Shown here: piece after piece, positions 54,464-64,000 of the stretch
Position numbering within the stretch: the stretch's first letter is position 1
How the letters are laid out: each line of letters begins with the position of its first letter
Origin: an uncultured Clostridia bacterium
Lineage (GTDB): Bacteria; Bacillota; Clostridia; TANB77; CAG-508
Length of the DNA stretch: 64,000 bases
NCBI GenBank assembly: GCA_947627185.1
Contig: CANQVF010000001.1
Span: forward strand, 152,879 to 216,878
Direction: 5' to 3'
Program-made: the position numbers and the translations under genes
Notes under the pieces: model-generated
What the model was told of the DNA's origin: nothing
Database searches by the model: none
Seen by the model: the letters and a program-made list of their open reading frames with translations, nothing else

Positions 54464-55591
54464 TTATATTATTTTAGATATATTATTTATAGCATTATTA
54501 CTACATTTTTTTATTTTTTCAAAACATTTTGACTCTAAGAATTTATTAACTGTAAATTTCTCTATAAATTGTCTTATTAAGTCAATTATTATACCTACTG
54601 CAAATATAATAATTGTTGATATAAAAATAGAAGTAATTGGATGACTACCATTTAATTTTTCATTTGCTTTAAACAGTATTGAAATAATATAAACTCTTAA
54701 TGGTCCATCATGTAACATATATATTCCTAGAGTTGTTGATGCAATAAGATTTATAAATTTATTATATTCTAATTTTATTTTAAGAAAAATTTCAAATATT
54801 GCAATACTCAATATTATCATAAATATTGTGTTTGGTGGCCAAAAATATGATATTTCGATATCTGCAAATGTTCTAAAAGTTGTTTTTATTTTGTAGAAGG
54901 CAAAAATACTTGCAAACATAATTAATGCAGTTATTACAGTAATTAATACTGATTTTGATATTTTATCAAATATTTTTATTTGATATAGTTTTATATATGC
55001 ACCAATAAAATATAATACTACAAACCAAATTAATCTATTATAAAATAATAAATTTTCTGGATCTGAAAATACTCCAAAGATAGTAGGTATTACACTCCAT
55101 AATATCAAAAATAGTATCAACATCTTTTTATAATCATCTTGTTTTAAATTATTTATTATAATATTTAAATATGGACTTATCATATATAATAGAATATAAG
55201 CTGTTGCAAACCAATATCTTGAAAAAATAACTCCGAAAAAGATTAAAAAAGTATTTTTAAAAGATTTTAGTGTTTCGAAAGATTTATGTTCAAAAAAATA
55301 TGATAATATAAATGTAAATATATAATAAAAATTAACTTCTAATATTAATTTTATTAGTTTTTTAGAAGAAAATTTTCCGTTTACCATAAAATATCCAGTT
55401 ATTAAAACAAATAAATTTACTCCCAATTCTCCTAAAAAATAAAATGATTTAACAACAATGGTATTATAATTTAAACTATTTACTGTATATCCACTTTTAA
55501 AAGCATAATGGAAACTTATTATCATTAATATTGATACAATTCTTAATAATTCTATATTTGATTTTCTTTTTTTATTTTCACACTTTTCCAT
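54464..55591 (-). CDS. Acyltransferase-3 family membrane protein
   Basis: 375 residues. Start NIELLRIVSILMIISFHYAF with the conserved His; about ten helices; FWPPNTIFMIILSI and LGIYMLHD later on. Family members O-acetylate surface polysaccharides. Confidence 0.88.
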   Translation of the reverse strand: MEKCENKKRKSNIELLRIVSILMIISFHYAFKSGYTVNSLNYNTIVVKSFYFLGELGVNLFVLITGYFMVNGKFSSKKLIKLILEVNFYYIFTFILSYFFEHKSFETLKSFKNTFLIFFGVIFSRYWFATAYILLYMISPYLNIIINNLKQDDYKKMLILFLILWSVIPTIFGVFSDPENLLFYNRLIWFVVLYFIGAYIKLYQIKIFDKISKSVLITVITALIMFASIFAFYKIKTTFRTFADIEISYFWPPNTIFMIILSIAIFEIFLKIKLEYNKFINLIASTTLGIYMLHDGPLRVYIISILFKANEKLNGSHPITSIFISTIIIFAVGIIIDLIRQFIEKFTVNKFLESKCFEKIKKCSNNAINNISKII

Positions 55592-55635
55592 AAATATTCT
55601 TATTTTTCCTTTATATAATATATATAATAAAAAAT

Positions 55636-56043
55636 TTATTCTTTTTCCTTATCTTTTTTTAACAATTTAACTATTAATTTAAAAATTCCTATAAATACTG
55701 CTAAACACAGGTACATTGAAACAAAACCTGTAATACCAAACAATACATCTGCAAATTCCATATTTCCTGTATGAGTAATTTTTTGTCCTATTTCAATAGC
55801 AAATGTTATAACTACAATTAAGGTAAAAACATATATTCCTGTTAAAGTTAAAATATGGTTTCTTTTTGCAAGATATTTAAAAATTGGATATATTATAAAA
55901 ATTAATGCTATACCTAATAATCCAATAATTATAAAATGTAATTCTTTATCTGTGAATTCATATTCATAAGAATCATTTATTTTCATAATAAATGTATGTA
56001 TATTGGAAATTACTTCTACAATCCAGTATAAAAATTTTGTCAT
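55636..56043 (-). CDS. Small VanZ-like membrane protein
   Basis: 135 residues from ATG 56043 (GAGGTT upstream; the longer frame from 56058 lacks a site). Four helices; FAIEIGQKITHTGNMEFADVLFGITG resembles the VanZ-like pattern. Assignment tentative. Confidence 0.6.
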   Translation of the reverse strand: MTKFLYWIVEVISNIHTFIMKINDSYEYEFTDKELHFIIIGLLGIALIFIIYPIFKYLAKRNHILTLTGIYVFTLIVVITFAIEIGQKITHTGNMEFADVLFGITGFVSMYLCLAVFIGIFKLIVKLLKKDKEKE

Positions 56044-56134
56044 ATTTTTTAACCTCATTATTATATTTTTATTTTATTATATTATCATATCAATAAATAA
56101 TAATCAAATTTTTTAATTTATATTTTAAAACTTA

Positions 56135-56172
56135 ATGAGAGCTCTTTGGAAAATTCTCCAAAGAGCTCTCAT
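56135..56172 (-). terminator. Strong terminator of the pyrophosphatase gene
   Basis: Perfect 16-bp stem (56135-56150 with 56157-56172; ATGAGAGCTCTTTGGA and complement), six-base loop. Confidence 0.8.
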
Positions 56173-56188
56173 GCATTTTAACAGCAAT

Positions 56189-58335
56189 TTACAGTTTGCT
56201 GATTAGACTGATTAAGTTATAGTTTGAAAAGATTGGAGCAAACAGAATGGCAACTGTGGACATGATTTTGATGAATATATCAAGACTTGGACCAACAGTA
56301 TCCTTAAGAGAATCTCCTACTGTATCACCTACAACTGTGGCAATATGTTCTGGATATCCTTTCCGTCCCAATGCTTCAACCATTTTCTTTGCATTATCCC
56401 AGGCTCCGCCAGAGTTTCCGCAAAATACTGCAAGCATTATTGATGACAAAATTGAACCAATTAGTATGCCACCAACAAATTCGGCACCCATAATGAAACC
56501 ACTTACAACTGGTAATATAATTGCAATTATAGCAGGTAACTTCATTTCTGCTATCGCATCTACAGCTGCAATTCCAACACATTTGTTATAATCAGGCAAT
56601 GCAGTACCTTCACGAAGTCCAAAAATTTCTGCAAATTGTCTACGTACTTCTTGAACCATTTTATCTGCAAGATTTGCTACTGCTTCGATTAACATTCCAG
56701 AAAAGAAGTAGGTAATTGCAGAACCAATTAATGCTCCAGAAAATACAAATGGGTTGATTACATTTAAAGTAATATTAGCTGTTGGCGGATTGAAAATATA
56801 AACATATGCAATCATCATACCAATTGTAGTTGAAGAGGCTGCACCTATTGCCAGGCCCTTTCCAATAGCAGCTGTAGTATTTCCCACAGCATCCAGGGTA
56901 TCCGTGATTTCTCTCACATCATCCCCCAGCTTTGCCATTTCAGTAATACCACCTGCATTATCGGCAATTGGTCCATATGAATCAACAGTAACAGTTGATG
57001 CAACAAATGATAACATTCCAACTGCAGACATTGCAATTCCAATATAACCCGCACAAGCATATGGGAAAATCACGATAAATACAAGAACTATTACTGTTGG
57101 AAGTACAGATTTCATTGCTCCTGCCATACCTTGATTTATAACCAAAGATGCTCCTTTAGGTGCGATTTTAACAATTTTTTTAGTTGCAAAGTGTTTATCA
57201 CTTGTATATAATTCAGTGACTACACCAATTATAATGCCTGCAATAATTCCCAGTAGAGGTGAAATGATTAATGAAACAGAGCCAAATCTAAAAGGTAAAT
57301 CACCAAAATTTTCTCCTTTAAAAAATATGATGGTGAAAAACGCATTAAAGATTGCTGTGAGCCCTGCAGCTGTCCAAGTAAACCAATTCAACTCTGCATG
57401 CGGATCAATATTATTTGCTTCATCATTAACTTTTTTACCAAGAAAGATATTAAGTGCAATCATGCAGGAAAATAATCCAATGGTTACGAAAACAATTGGG
57501 AATATATATAATTTCTCGAAAATATTCTGACTAAAATTCATATTCTTTGCAACAAAGCTCACAACAGTATGAATTAGCAGAACAATTGTTGAAACTATTG
57601 TTCCCATAAAGCTTTCAAGCAAATCCGATCCTAATCCTGCTGTGTCTCCCACGTTGTCTCCAACACAATCAGCGATTACAGCCGCATTTCTTGGATCATC
57701 TTCTGGAATTTTTTCCTCCGTTTTTCCTACAAGATCAGCCGCCGTATCAGAGCCTTTGGTATATATGCCTCCAGCAATACGTGCGAAAATCGCAATTACA
57801 GAGCACCCTAAGGCATAAGCAGTAAGAATCTGTGAAATTTGTATATAGCCTATCCCGATAAAATTACTGGTTTCACTAATATCAAATAGCTTGTCATGAA
57901 AAAGAATTGATACAATTACCAATCCAAGTAATGCGAAACCCATTGTTGAAAGGCCATTAATACTTCCTCCACAAACTGCTACTTTTAAAGTTTTAAATAT
58001 ATTTTTGGTGCTCCTCGCCTTTTCTGCTACACGCACGTTTGCACGAGTAGCTCCTTGCATGCCAAATATTCCAGCACTTGCACTCATTAAACTACCAATT
58101 ATAAGTGCAATTCCTACTGAATAATCCAGCATTAATGTTAATACAAGTGCAAGTACTATCGCAACAGGAATTACTATTTTATACAATTTCTTCAAAAATG
58201 TATTTGCACCTTCACGAATGCAATTTGAATCATTTCTGAAGTTCCTTCGGGTAATTTGTTGAGGTACGCGTAATTCCTAATGGCATAGCATATTGCAGCA
58301 ATTGCTACAAATAAGGTTATCGATAAATATGTCAT
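56189..58335 (-). pseudogene. hppA: Membrane-bound pyrophosphatase, frame broken near the N-terminus
   Basis: The main frame (56189-58195, 668 residues) carries the ion-pumping pyrophosphatase motifs: GGIYTKGSDTAADLVGK, DDPRNAAVIADCVGDNVGD, DSYGPIADNAGGI and GDTVGDSLKDTVGPSLD. The true start is ATG 58335 (GGAGGT upstream), giving MTYLSITLFVAIAAICY ... LPEGTSEMIQIA. The frame then shifts by -1 near 58218 before IREGANTFLKK, two residues short of the family: probably a 7-base deletion. Unlike the CGG sites this is a loss, not an extra base. The gene has visibly higher GC and the only ordinary in-frame CGG (56363-56365, in LGRKGYP), so it was likely acquired. Translation from an internal TTG may still give a nearly full protein. 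Confidence 0.75.
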
Positions 58336-58388
58336 TAATACTTACCTCCATGTTTTTGAGTTGAAAAAAGTTATTAGCAACAAATTAC

Positions 58389-58409
58389 TTAAAACTGTTC
58401 GTGGTGCAT
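58389..58409 (-). CDS. Possible six-codon leader peptide of the pyrophosphatase gene
   Basis: AAGGAG, eight bases, ATG: MHHEQF then stop, 53 bases before the pyrophosphatase start. The site is unusually good for a chance ORF. Speculative. Confidence 0.3.
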   Translation of the reverse strand: MHHEQF

Positions 58410-58527
58410 TGGTATCATCTCCTTATTCAATTTTAATAGTAAAAAAAATTAAAAGTTATTTTCCATCTCCTTTCTATATAACATAATCGTCTATTTCAAA
58501 TAGTTTTAGAAAAACTATACTTACAAC

Positions 58528-58556
58528 ATTATACCAAAATTTAGGCTTTTTTTCAA
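58528..58556 (-). promoter_or_regulatory. Promoter of the pyrophosphatase gene
   Basis: On the minus strand TTGAAA (58556-58551), 17-base spacer, TATAAT (58533-58528). About 190 bases of leader follow; 58336-58641 contains no other gene. Confidence 0.65.
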
Positions 58557-58620
58557 TATTTTTTCTAATTTATTTTATGTATACAAGTTATTTTTTAATA
58601 TATATTTTTTATGATATAAA

Positions 58621-58643
58621 AAAAGAACTTTAAAAGTTCTTTT
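58621..58643 (-). terminator. Terminator of the DUF2974 gene
   Basis: AAAAGAACTT / AAGTTCTTTT with T run on the minus strand, overlapping the stop codon. Confidence 0.7.
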
Positions 58644-59856
58644 AATTTTTATTTTCTTCAATTATATTATTCTTGTTTTTTCTTAATTTCATAAAATATT
58701 TTTCATCTATTTCTTTTACTTTTCTTTTTGTTTTAGTTATATACTTTGTTTTAATATTACTTAATTTATTAATTTCTTGATTTTTTATATTATCAACATA
58801 GCATGTAATTAATAATTTAATCATATCTGCAACATCTTTTTTATCTTCTGAAGAAATTTCTTTATATTTTGCTAATATTAAAGGAAGTGATGTTTTTAAA
58901 TTTTTAGATATTTCCATAAAAGTTGTTGCATTTGTAGAATAAAACAATTCAAATATAACATTAACAAAAACTTTTCTTTGCTCATTTGTTGTACTTTCAA
59001 GCCAATTTGTTAAAGCTTGATCTATATTTTCACTTTCACTTGAATATTTTTCTGATTTTACTAAATCATTTTTTGATACTTGCCAAGAAAAAATGTCATG
59101 TTGCAATATTCCTTTTTCATAACTTAAAGCAATTGTCATCTTTTCTTTATGATTTAATACTCGTCCAATTATTGAATCTTGTGGGATGTATGTTTCAATT
59201 TTATTTATGATATCATCATTTTCATATTTATTAATAATATTTTTGCTAAAACCAGGTCCATCATAATTATAAACTTTTATTATTCTGTTTTGAATTTTTT
59301 TAGAAACTGTTATAGCAGAATATATTGCTACATTTCCTCCTTTTGAATGCCCCCCTATTCTTATATTTTTATAATTATATTTATTTGCAATCTTTTCTAA
59401 ATATTCTTTTCCTGCAATTTGACATGGAACATTATCCATAAATGCCATATTAAAATCTTCTTTCCAACCATTTATAGTAAAATCTGTTCCTAAATAAGAA
59501 ATATACATTTCATGTTTTGGTAAATGAATTGTAATTGCACCAAATTGCTTTTCAATTTCTTCATCTACGTTTTCTATGTAATCAGTTACAATTAGGTCAT
59601 TAAATCTAGAACTTTTACCTAAATTAGTAATTAATTCTTTATCACCATTATATAAAAATTCTTCATTTTTAAAATCCTTCATTTTATTTGAAATTGAGCC
59701 TATTGTTTCTTTTTTATTCATTTCTATTTTACTGAATATTAAGTAAGAAAATCTTGCTAAAACCATACTATCTACTTCATTAAAAGGATAATCTTTATTT
59801 ATTGGTATATCTCCTCTCCATACTAAATATTCATTGATATTAACTATATTTTTCAT
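58642..59856 (-). CDS. DUF2974 (Mbeg1-like) alpha/beta hydrolase
   Basis: 404 residues. Lipase-like elbow IRIGGHSKGGNVAIYSA, with Ser nucleophile; FNEVDSMVLARFSYL and LGTDFTINGWKEDFNMAF are family signatures. No signal peptide. Lys-rich C-terminal tail. Common in gut Firmicutes; substrate unknown. Confidence 0.88.
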   Translation of the reverse strand: MKNIVNINEYLVWRGDIPINKDYPFNEVDSMVLARFSYLIFSKIEMNKKETIGSISNKMKDFKNEEFLYNGDKELITNLGKSSRFNDLIVTDYIENVDEEIEKQFGAITIHLPKHEMYISYLGTDFTINGWKEDFNMAFMDNVPCQIAGKEYLEKIANKYNYKNIRIGGHSKGGNVAIYSAITVSKKIQNRIIKVYNYDGPGFSKNIINKYENDDIINKIETYIPQDSIIGRVLNHKEKMTIALSYEKGILQHDIFSWQVSKNDLVKSEKYSSESENIDQALTNWLESTTNEQRKVFVNVIFELFYSTNATTFMEISKNLKTSLPLILAKYKEISSEDKKDVADMIKLLITCYVDNIKNQEINKLSNIKTKYITKTKRKVKEIDEKYFMKLRKNKNNIIEENKN

Positions 59857-59884
59857 ATTTTACTTCCTTTCAAAATTATATTTC

Positions 59885-60892
59885 TTACATATTTGCTAAA
59901 GGATTATTTTCAACTGCATTTCTTATTTGTTCATTATCTACATGAGTATATATTTGTGTTGTTGAAATTGATTCATGACCTAATAATTCTTGTAGGGCTC
60001 TTATATCAACATTTCCATATTTATACATAAGAGTTGCTGCAGTATGCCTTAACTTGTGTACAGAATACTTATCTGCCTTTTCTATTCCAGCTAATTTTAA
60101 TTCTTCTTTTACTATATACTGAACCGTTCTTCTACTAATTCTTTGTTTTTGTTCACTTAAAAATAAAGCATCACGTGAATTAAATTTTACACCATCTTTT
60201 GGTCTTACCGCCAAATAAGAATTAATTGCTTTCATACATGCATTATTTAAATATATTGTTCTTTCTTTATTTCCTTTACCAATAACATTCATTTTATTAT
60301 TTTCAAAATCTATATCGCTAATGTTTATTCCTATTAATTCAGATAAACGAACTCCACAATTTAATAAAATAGTTATCATTGCAAAATTTCTTTCTGTATT
60401 ATCATGATTTCCATGTCCACTATTATTTTCTGGATTAGAAACGGTTTCTAATAAACTTTTACTTTGTTCTAATGTTAAATACTTAGGTAATCTTTGACCA
60501 AGTTTTGGATTTTCTAAATCTTGAGCTGGATTATTTGGAATTCTTTTTGTTTTATTACACATATATTTAAAAAATATTCTTATTGTAGATGCTTTTCTTG
60601 CAAGTGTAGTTGGTTTACTTTGATAACAAGTTTTTAAATATTGTAAAAATGCATGTATATCTTGAAGTGTAACAATTTTTAATGTTTCTATATCAAAATC
60701 ATGTATTTTTATTGTTTTAATAGATTCTTCATCAGTTACATCTGTTAATTTGTATTTAAATTTAATAAATTTCAAAAAGTGTGCAATATCGTAGTTATAT
60801 TCTTTCACAGAATTTTGAGATTTATTTAATATAGTTAAGCTATATGCTAAAAAATCATTTAAAAATTCTGGATTTTCTTCTTGATTAATCAT
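59885..60892 (-). CDS. Tyrosine recombinase of the XerC/XerD type
   Basis: 335 residues. N-terminal SAM-like domain (FLNDFLAYSLTILNKSQNSVKEY, read as LAYSLTILNKSQ). Catalytic Arg in CGVRLSELIG, Lys in GKGNKERTI, HxxR in HKLRHTAATLMY, His in LLGHESISTTQIY, and the Tyr nucleophile in YTHVD. Probably a chromosome-dimer resolvase, and a candidate enzyme for integrating the inovirus 21 kb away, which has none of its own. Confidence 0.92.
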   Translation of the reverse strand: MINQEENPEFLNDFLAYSLTILNKSQNSVKEYNYDIAHFLKFIKFKYKLTDVTDEESIKTIKIHDFDIETLKIVTLQDIHAFLQYLKTCYQSKPTTLARKASTIRIFFKYMCNKTKRIPNNPAQDLENPKLGQRLPKYLTLEQSKSLLETVSNPENNSGHGNHDNTERNFAMITILLNCGVRLSELIGINISDIDFENNKMNVIGKGNKERTIYLNNACMKAINSYLAVRPKDGVKFNSRDALFLSEQKQRISRRTVQYIVKEELKLAGIEKADKYSVHKLRHTAATLMYKYGNVDIRALQELLGHESISTTQIYTHVDNEQIRNAVENNPLANM

Positions 60893-61061
60893 ATTTTTTA
60901 CTCTCTCCTCTTATATATCTTAAAAAATATATATTAAAATTTATGATTTAATTAATATCTTATAAAGTAATTTAATTTGATTTATTTTAGTTTATTATAT
61001 ATTTAATAAACTATATTTACAAGAAAATATTAAAATTTTGTGCAAAGTTAATCTTTCATCG

Positions 61062-62276
61062 TTAATCTTTCATCTTTTTTTCTTTTCCTTTTACTATGTT
61101 TTCTACATCTAATTTTCCTGCTCTTGTTACTGAATTGTACCCATATTTATTTTTTATATTATCTAATACATCATCTATTTTATCTTGTTTTTCATTATTA
61201 TTAAAAAATGATAATTGTATTTCATCCTTATTTTCTAAATTATCTACTCTAACTCCAACTAATCTTATTGGTTCTTTTTTATACATTTCAAAAAGAATTT
61301 CTTTAGCCGTTTGGATAATTTCTTTTGTTGAAGATGTTGGAAATTTTAATGGTTTTTGATGAGAATAATCTTTAAAATCTTTAGTTCTAAGTTGAACATT
61401 TACTGTTTTAGCAATTAGATTATGTTTTCTAAGTCTAAAGGAAACTTGTTCACTAAGTGCTACTATAATTTTTTCTATTTCTTCTAAATTTGTAACATCT
61501 GTTGGTAATGTAACAGAATTTCCAATACTTTTTGGATCATCAACCTTTTCTATAACTTCTGACTCATCAATACCATTTGCATAGTTCCACATCATTGTTC
61601 CAAATTTTCCAAAACGTTTAACTAAAAAATCTTTATCTATTTTTGCTAAATCTCCTATTGTTCTAATTCCAAGATTATATAATTTAGGAACTGTTTTTCT
61701 TCCTATCATAAAAAGTTCTGAAACTGGAAGAGGCCACATTTTATCTTCTATTTCATATTCATATAAAGTGTGAACTTTATTTGGTTTTTCAAAATCAGAT
61801 GCCATTTTTGCTAATAATTTATTACTTGATACTCCAACATTTACTGTAAATTTGAGTTCTTCTTCTATTCTTCTGTTTATTTCATAAGCAACATCTATTA
61901 ATTTTTTTCCATTTAAATAATGTGTTAAATCTAAAAAACATTCATCAATACTAAATCTTTCTATTTTATCTGTATATTGCGATAATAAATTAAATAAGTC
62001 GTTAGAATATTTATTAAATATTTCAAAATTTACTGGAAAAACTTCTAATTTATTGCATTTTTTCTTGGCAAAATAAATTGGTTCTCCTGTGACTATTCCA
62101 AACTTTTTAGCAATTGGACTTTTTGCTAAAACTATTCCTGAACGCCTTTCTTCATCTCCACCAATTATTGATGGAATTTTTCTTATATCTATACTATATC
62201 CATTCTTTAGCATATAAACAGCTGTCCAGGATAAAAAAGCATTATTAACATCTACATGTAAAATTTTTCTTTCCAA
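61062..62276 (-). CDS. dinB: DNA polymerase IV (DinB family)
   Basis: 404 residues from TTG 62276, which has AAAGGAG six bases upstream; the longer frame from ATG 62324 has no site and adds unrelated residues. Catalytic motifs HVDVNNAFLSW, FSIDECFLDLT, thumb/HhH region (LGIRTIGDLAKID) and the little finger. The steric-gate region is VNNAF. Error-prone lesion bypass. Confidence 0.92.
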   Translation of the reverse strand: MERKILHVDVNNAFLSWTAVYMLKNGYSIDIRKIPSIIGGDEERRSGIVLAKSPIAKKFGIVTGEPIYFAKKKCNKLEVFPVNFEIFNKYSNDLFNLLSQYTDKIERFSIDECFLDLTHYLNGKKLIDVAYEINRRIEEELKFTVNVGVSSNKLLAKMASDFEKPNKVHTLYEYEIEDKMWPLPVSELFMIGRKTVPKLYNLGIRTIGDLAKIDKDFLVKRFGKFGTMMWNYANGIDESEVIEKVDDPKSIGNSVTLPTDVTNLEEIEKIIVALSEQVSFRLRKHNLIAKTVNVQLRTKDFKDYSHQKPLKFPTSSTKEIIQTAKEILFEMYKKEPIRLVGVRVDNLENKDEIQLSFFNNNEKQDKIDDVLDNIKNKYGYNSVTRAGKLDVENIVKGKEKKMKD

Positions 62277-62383
62277 AGTTTTCTCCTTTACGAACATAAG
62301 TTCTATTAAATAGTAATTTATCATTTTTAACTATTATTGTCAATAAAAATAACTATTTAAATACTATTATTTGATTAAAATAA

Positions 62384-62418
62384 AAAAGTAATAAATATAA
62401 AAATATTTATTACTTTTT
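62384..62418. terminator. Terminator between the dinB and PAP2 genes
   Basis: AAAAAGTAATAAATA / TATTTATTACTTTTT, 15-bp perfect stem. Serves the PAP2 gene ending at 62422. Confidence 0.8.
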
Positions 62419-62421
62419 ATT

Positions 62422-63075
62422 TTAATCTTTATTGTTAGTTCCAATAAAATCATCAATAATATTTGTGTAAATCATTAAATAAGAAATTGAAACTAAAAAT
62501 CCTGCTAAAACATCACTTGTATAATGAACTCCTAAATAAATTCTACTAATTCCTATTAATATAATTAATAAGGTTAATATAATAATAGAAGCAATTCTTA
62601 TTTTTTTGTTTTTAATTTTTTTATATATTAAATAAATTAAAAAGCCATAAAAAGCTGTACTTGCCATGGAATGCCCTGATGGAAAACTATATCCAGAAGC
62701 ATCTGTTAATCTTAATTCTGATGGTCTTGGACGCTGTATAATCATTTTCAAAATTTGATTTAACAGTCCAATTATTCCTAAATTCAAGAAAATAGAAAAT
62801 CCAATTTTTTTATTTTTTATAACTATTAATAGTATTATACTACATAAAATTAATGTAAGGGCACTTCCAAAAATAGTTATACATTTAGCAATTGGTGTTA
62901 TATAATCTGACATAAAAGATGATATTATTTTATATCCAATTATATCTTTAGTCATAATTTCTTTTTCATATACATCTCCTGTTATTTCTATAAAATATAA
63001 TAAACATAAAAATACTATTATCCATTTTAAATTTTTTTTAATAAATTTTTTGGTTTTCTCTGTTTTATTTTCCAT
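62422..63075 (-). CDS. PAP2-family membrane phosphatase
   Basis: 217 residues, about six helices. Motifs KMIIQRPRP, SFPSGHSMAS and SRIYLGVHYTSDVLAG give the complete phosphatase signature. Likely acts on undecaprenyl-pyrophosphate or phosphatidate. Confidence 0.92.
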   Translation of the reverse strand: MENKTEKTKKFIKKNLKWIIVFLCLLYFIEITGDVYEKEIMTKDIIGYKIISSFMSDYITPIAKCITIFGSALTLILCSIILLIVIKNKKIGFSIFLNLGIIGLLNQILKMIIQRPRPSELRLTDASGYSFPSGHSMASTAFYGFLIYLIYKKIKNKKIRIASIIILTLLIILIGISRIYLGVHYTSDVLAGFLVSISYLMIYTNIIDDFIGTNNKD

Positions 63076-63107
63076 TTTTATTCCTTCAATAATTTTAAGC
63101 TTTAAAT

Positions 63108-63833
63108 TTATTTTAATTTTATAATGGCATGAATTACTGTTTCATCTTCATTCATTATTGTTACATAATGATAATCTGAATCTTTTGAATACATTGCCTT
63201 CACAGTTTCTCCTAATTTTATTTCTTTTTTATACATAATTTCAAAATCATTTAATTCATTAGAAAAAGCTATTTCTTCTGGTAAAGCCTCTTTTGCAATA
63301 TCTAAATAATAAATATTATGAAGATGTTTATTTACATCAATTAAATTTCTAGTTATTTTAAAATTTGTTTTATTTATATAATCTTGAGGTGAAACTAATT
63401 TTTCATAATTATATTCTTTAAAAACTCTAAAATCTGGTTCTAATTGATATTTTTCATTTACCTCTTCTCCTACTTTAACAATTTTTCTTTTATCTATATC
63501 CATAAATATCCATTTTGAAGTTGCAATAGCTACTATTTCATCATATTGATTTTTAACTTCGAAATCACGATAAGCATAAAATTTATCTATACTCCAAGAC
63601 CATGTTTTTACATTTAAAGTATCGTTTACTAATGGTCTTTTTATTACTTTTACTTTCCAAGATAATAATATCCATGATCTTCTTGTTTTTTTCATATCTG
63701 TAATACCATAACCTGCTATCTCAGAATGCATTGAACCAACATCTTCTAAAATTCTTAGTAAAAAAGTATTTGTTAATTCTTTTAATGGATTTATATCACT
63801 TAACCCTACTAAAAATTTATTTTCTACAAACAT
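63108..63833 (-). CDS. Acyl-ACP thioesterase
   Basis: 241 residues, tandem hot-dog folds. LLSWKVKVIKRPLVNDTLNVKTWS and VNKHLHNIYYLDIAKEAL (Asn-His catalytic region) match the bacterial FatA-like family. Releases fatty acids from ACP. The remaining 63834-64000 holds its leader (ribosome binding site AAAGGAG) and nothing else I can identify. Confidence 0.9.
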   Translation of the reverse strand: MFVENKFLVGLSDINPLKELTNTFLLRILEDVGSMHSEIAGYGITDMKKTRRSWILLSWKVKVIKRPLVNDTLNVKTWSWSIDKFYAYRDFEVKNQYDEIVAIATSKWIFMDIDKRKIVKVGEEVNEKYQLEPDFRVFKEYNYEKLVSPQDYINKTNFKITRNLIDVNKHLHNIYYLDIAKEALPEEIAFSNELNDFEIMYKKEIKLGETVKAMYSKDSDYHYVTIMNEDETVIHAIIKLK

Positions 63834-64000
63834 TGTTTTCTCCTTTTCATTTCAATATTAAAACAAATTATATCATATACTTTTTATTGATTCAATATTT
63901 ATAACAATCTTCACATTCTTTAGTTGAAGGTTAGTCAAACATATGTCACACTTTTTTGAAAAATATATATTTCGAGTACTCTATATTGTTATAACCAATT

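Noticed and set aside
58192..58335. The pyrophosphatase break as a seventh CGG +1 site
   Set aside because: The break needs a -1 shift (lost bases), there is no CGG at the point, and two residues are missing compared with the family.
1..64000. CRISPR arrays, tRNA, rRNA and insertion sequences
   Set aside because: No regular repeat-spacer arrays, cloverleaf sequences, rRNA-like stretches or transposase genes seen on either strand.

Overview
The window comes from a very AT-rich, Gram-positive, spore-former-type bacterium of the Clostridia. Signs of this are the sporulation genes yabP and yabQ ahead of divIC, GGAGG ribosome binding sites, clostridial signal peptides, a heterodimeric ABC exporter and a bacterial acyl-ACP thioesterase. 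A giant M26-type metalloprotease suggests life on an animal mucosa. I cannot name the species.

Layout. 1-14.3 kb: the end of a DUF2207 membrane protein, then one 4447-residue surface metalloprotease. 14.4-25.6 kb: chromosomal genes (prfB, a Wzz / tyrosine kinase / PHP phosphatase set, aspartate kinase, yabP-yabQ-divIC, rho, a two-gene ABC exporter). 25.7-33.3 kb: accessory genes (a zinc-peptidase-like protein, a sirtuin, an orphan 610-residue protein, a HAD hydrolase, a toxin-antitoxin pair, a small hydrolase). 33.5-38.5 kb: an integrated filamentous phage (inovirus) of about 4.96 kb between 20-bp direct repeats. It has a probable ssDNA-binding protein, major coat protein, minor coat proteins, a Zot-type ATPase and an HUH replication protein. 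38.5-45.3 kb: a non-coding stretch, then accessory minus-strand genes mixed with gene fragments. 45.3-53.3 kb: a MacAB-like export operon with two adaptors, a Cthe_2159-type beta-helix protein and an OmpR-type two-component system. 53.5-64 kb: mostly housekeeping minus-strand genes (MGMT-like, acyltransferase, membrane pyrophosphatase, DUF2974 hydrolase, Xer recombinase, DNA polymerase IV, PAP2 phosphatase, acyl-ACP thioesterase).

Most striking observation. Five genes are broken by one extra base at six sites: the DUF2207 tail (twice), the sirtuin, the MacB ATPase, the MacA adaptor and a small phage membrane gene. In every case the extra base lies directly before a GGN glycine codon, and skipping it (+1) restores a normal protein. 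The zero-frame codon at the site is CGG five times and TGG once. Scanning roughly 19,000 codons by eye, I found only one other in-frame CGG, in the foreign-looking pyrophosphatase gene. Host genes and the phage share the pattern. This looks like systematic +1 ribosomal frameshifting at a CGG codon that is nearly unused or unassigned, much like the yeast Ty1 site CUU-AGG-C. A motif-specific sequencing artefact is the main alternative.
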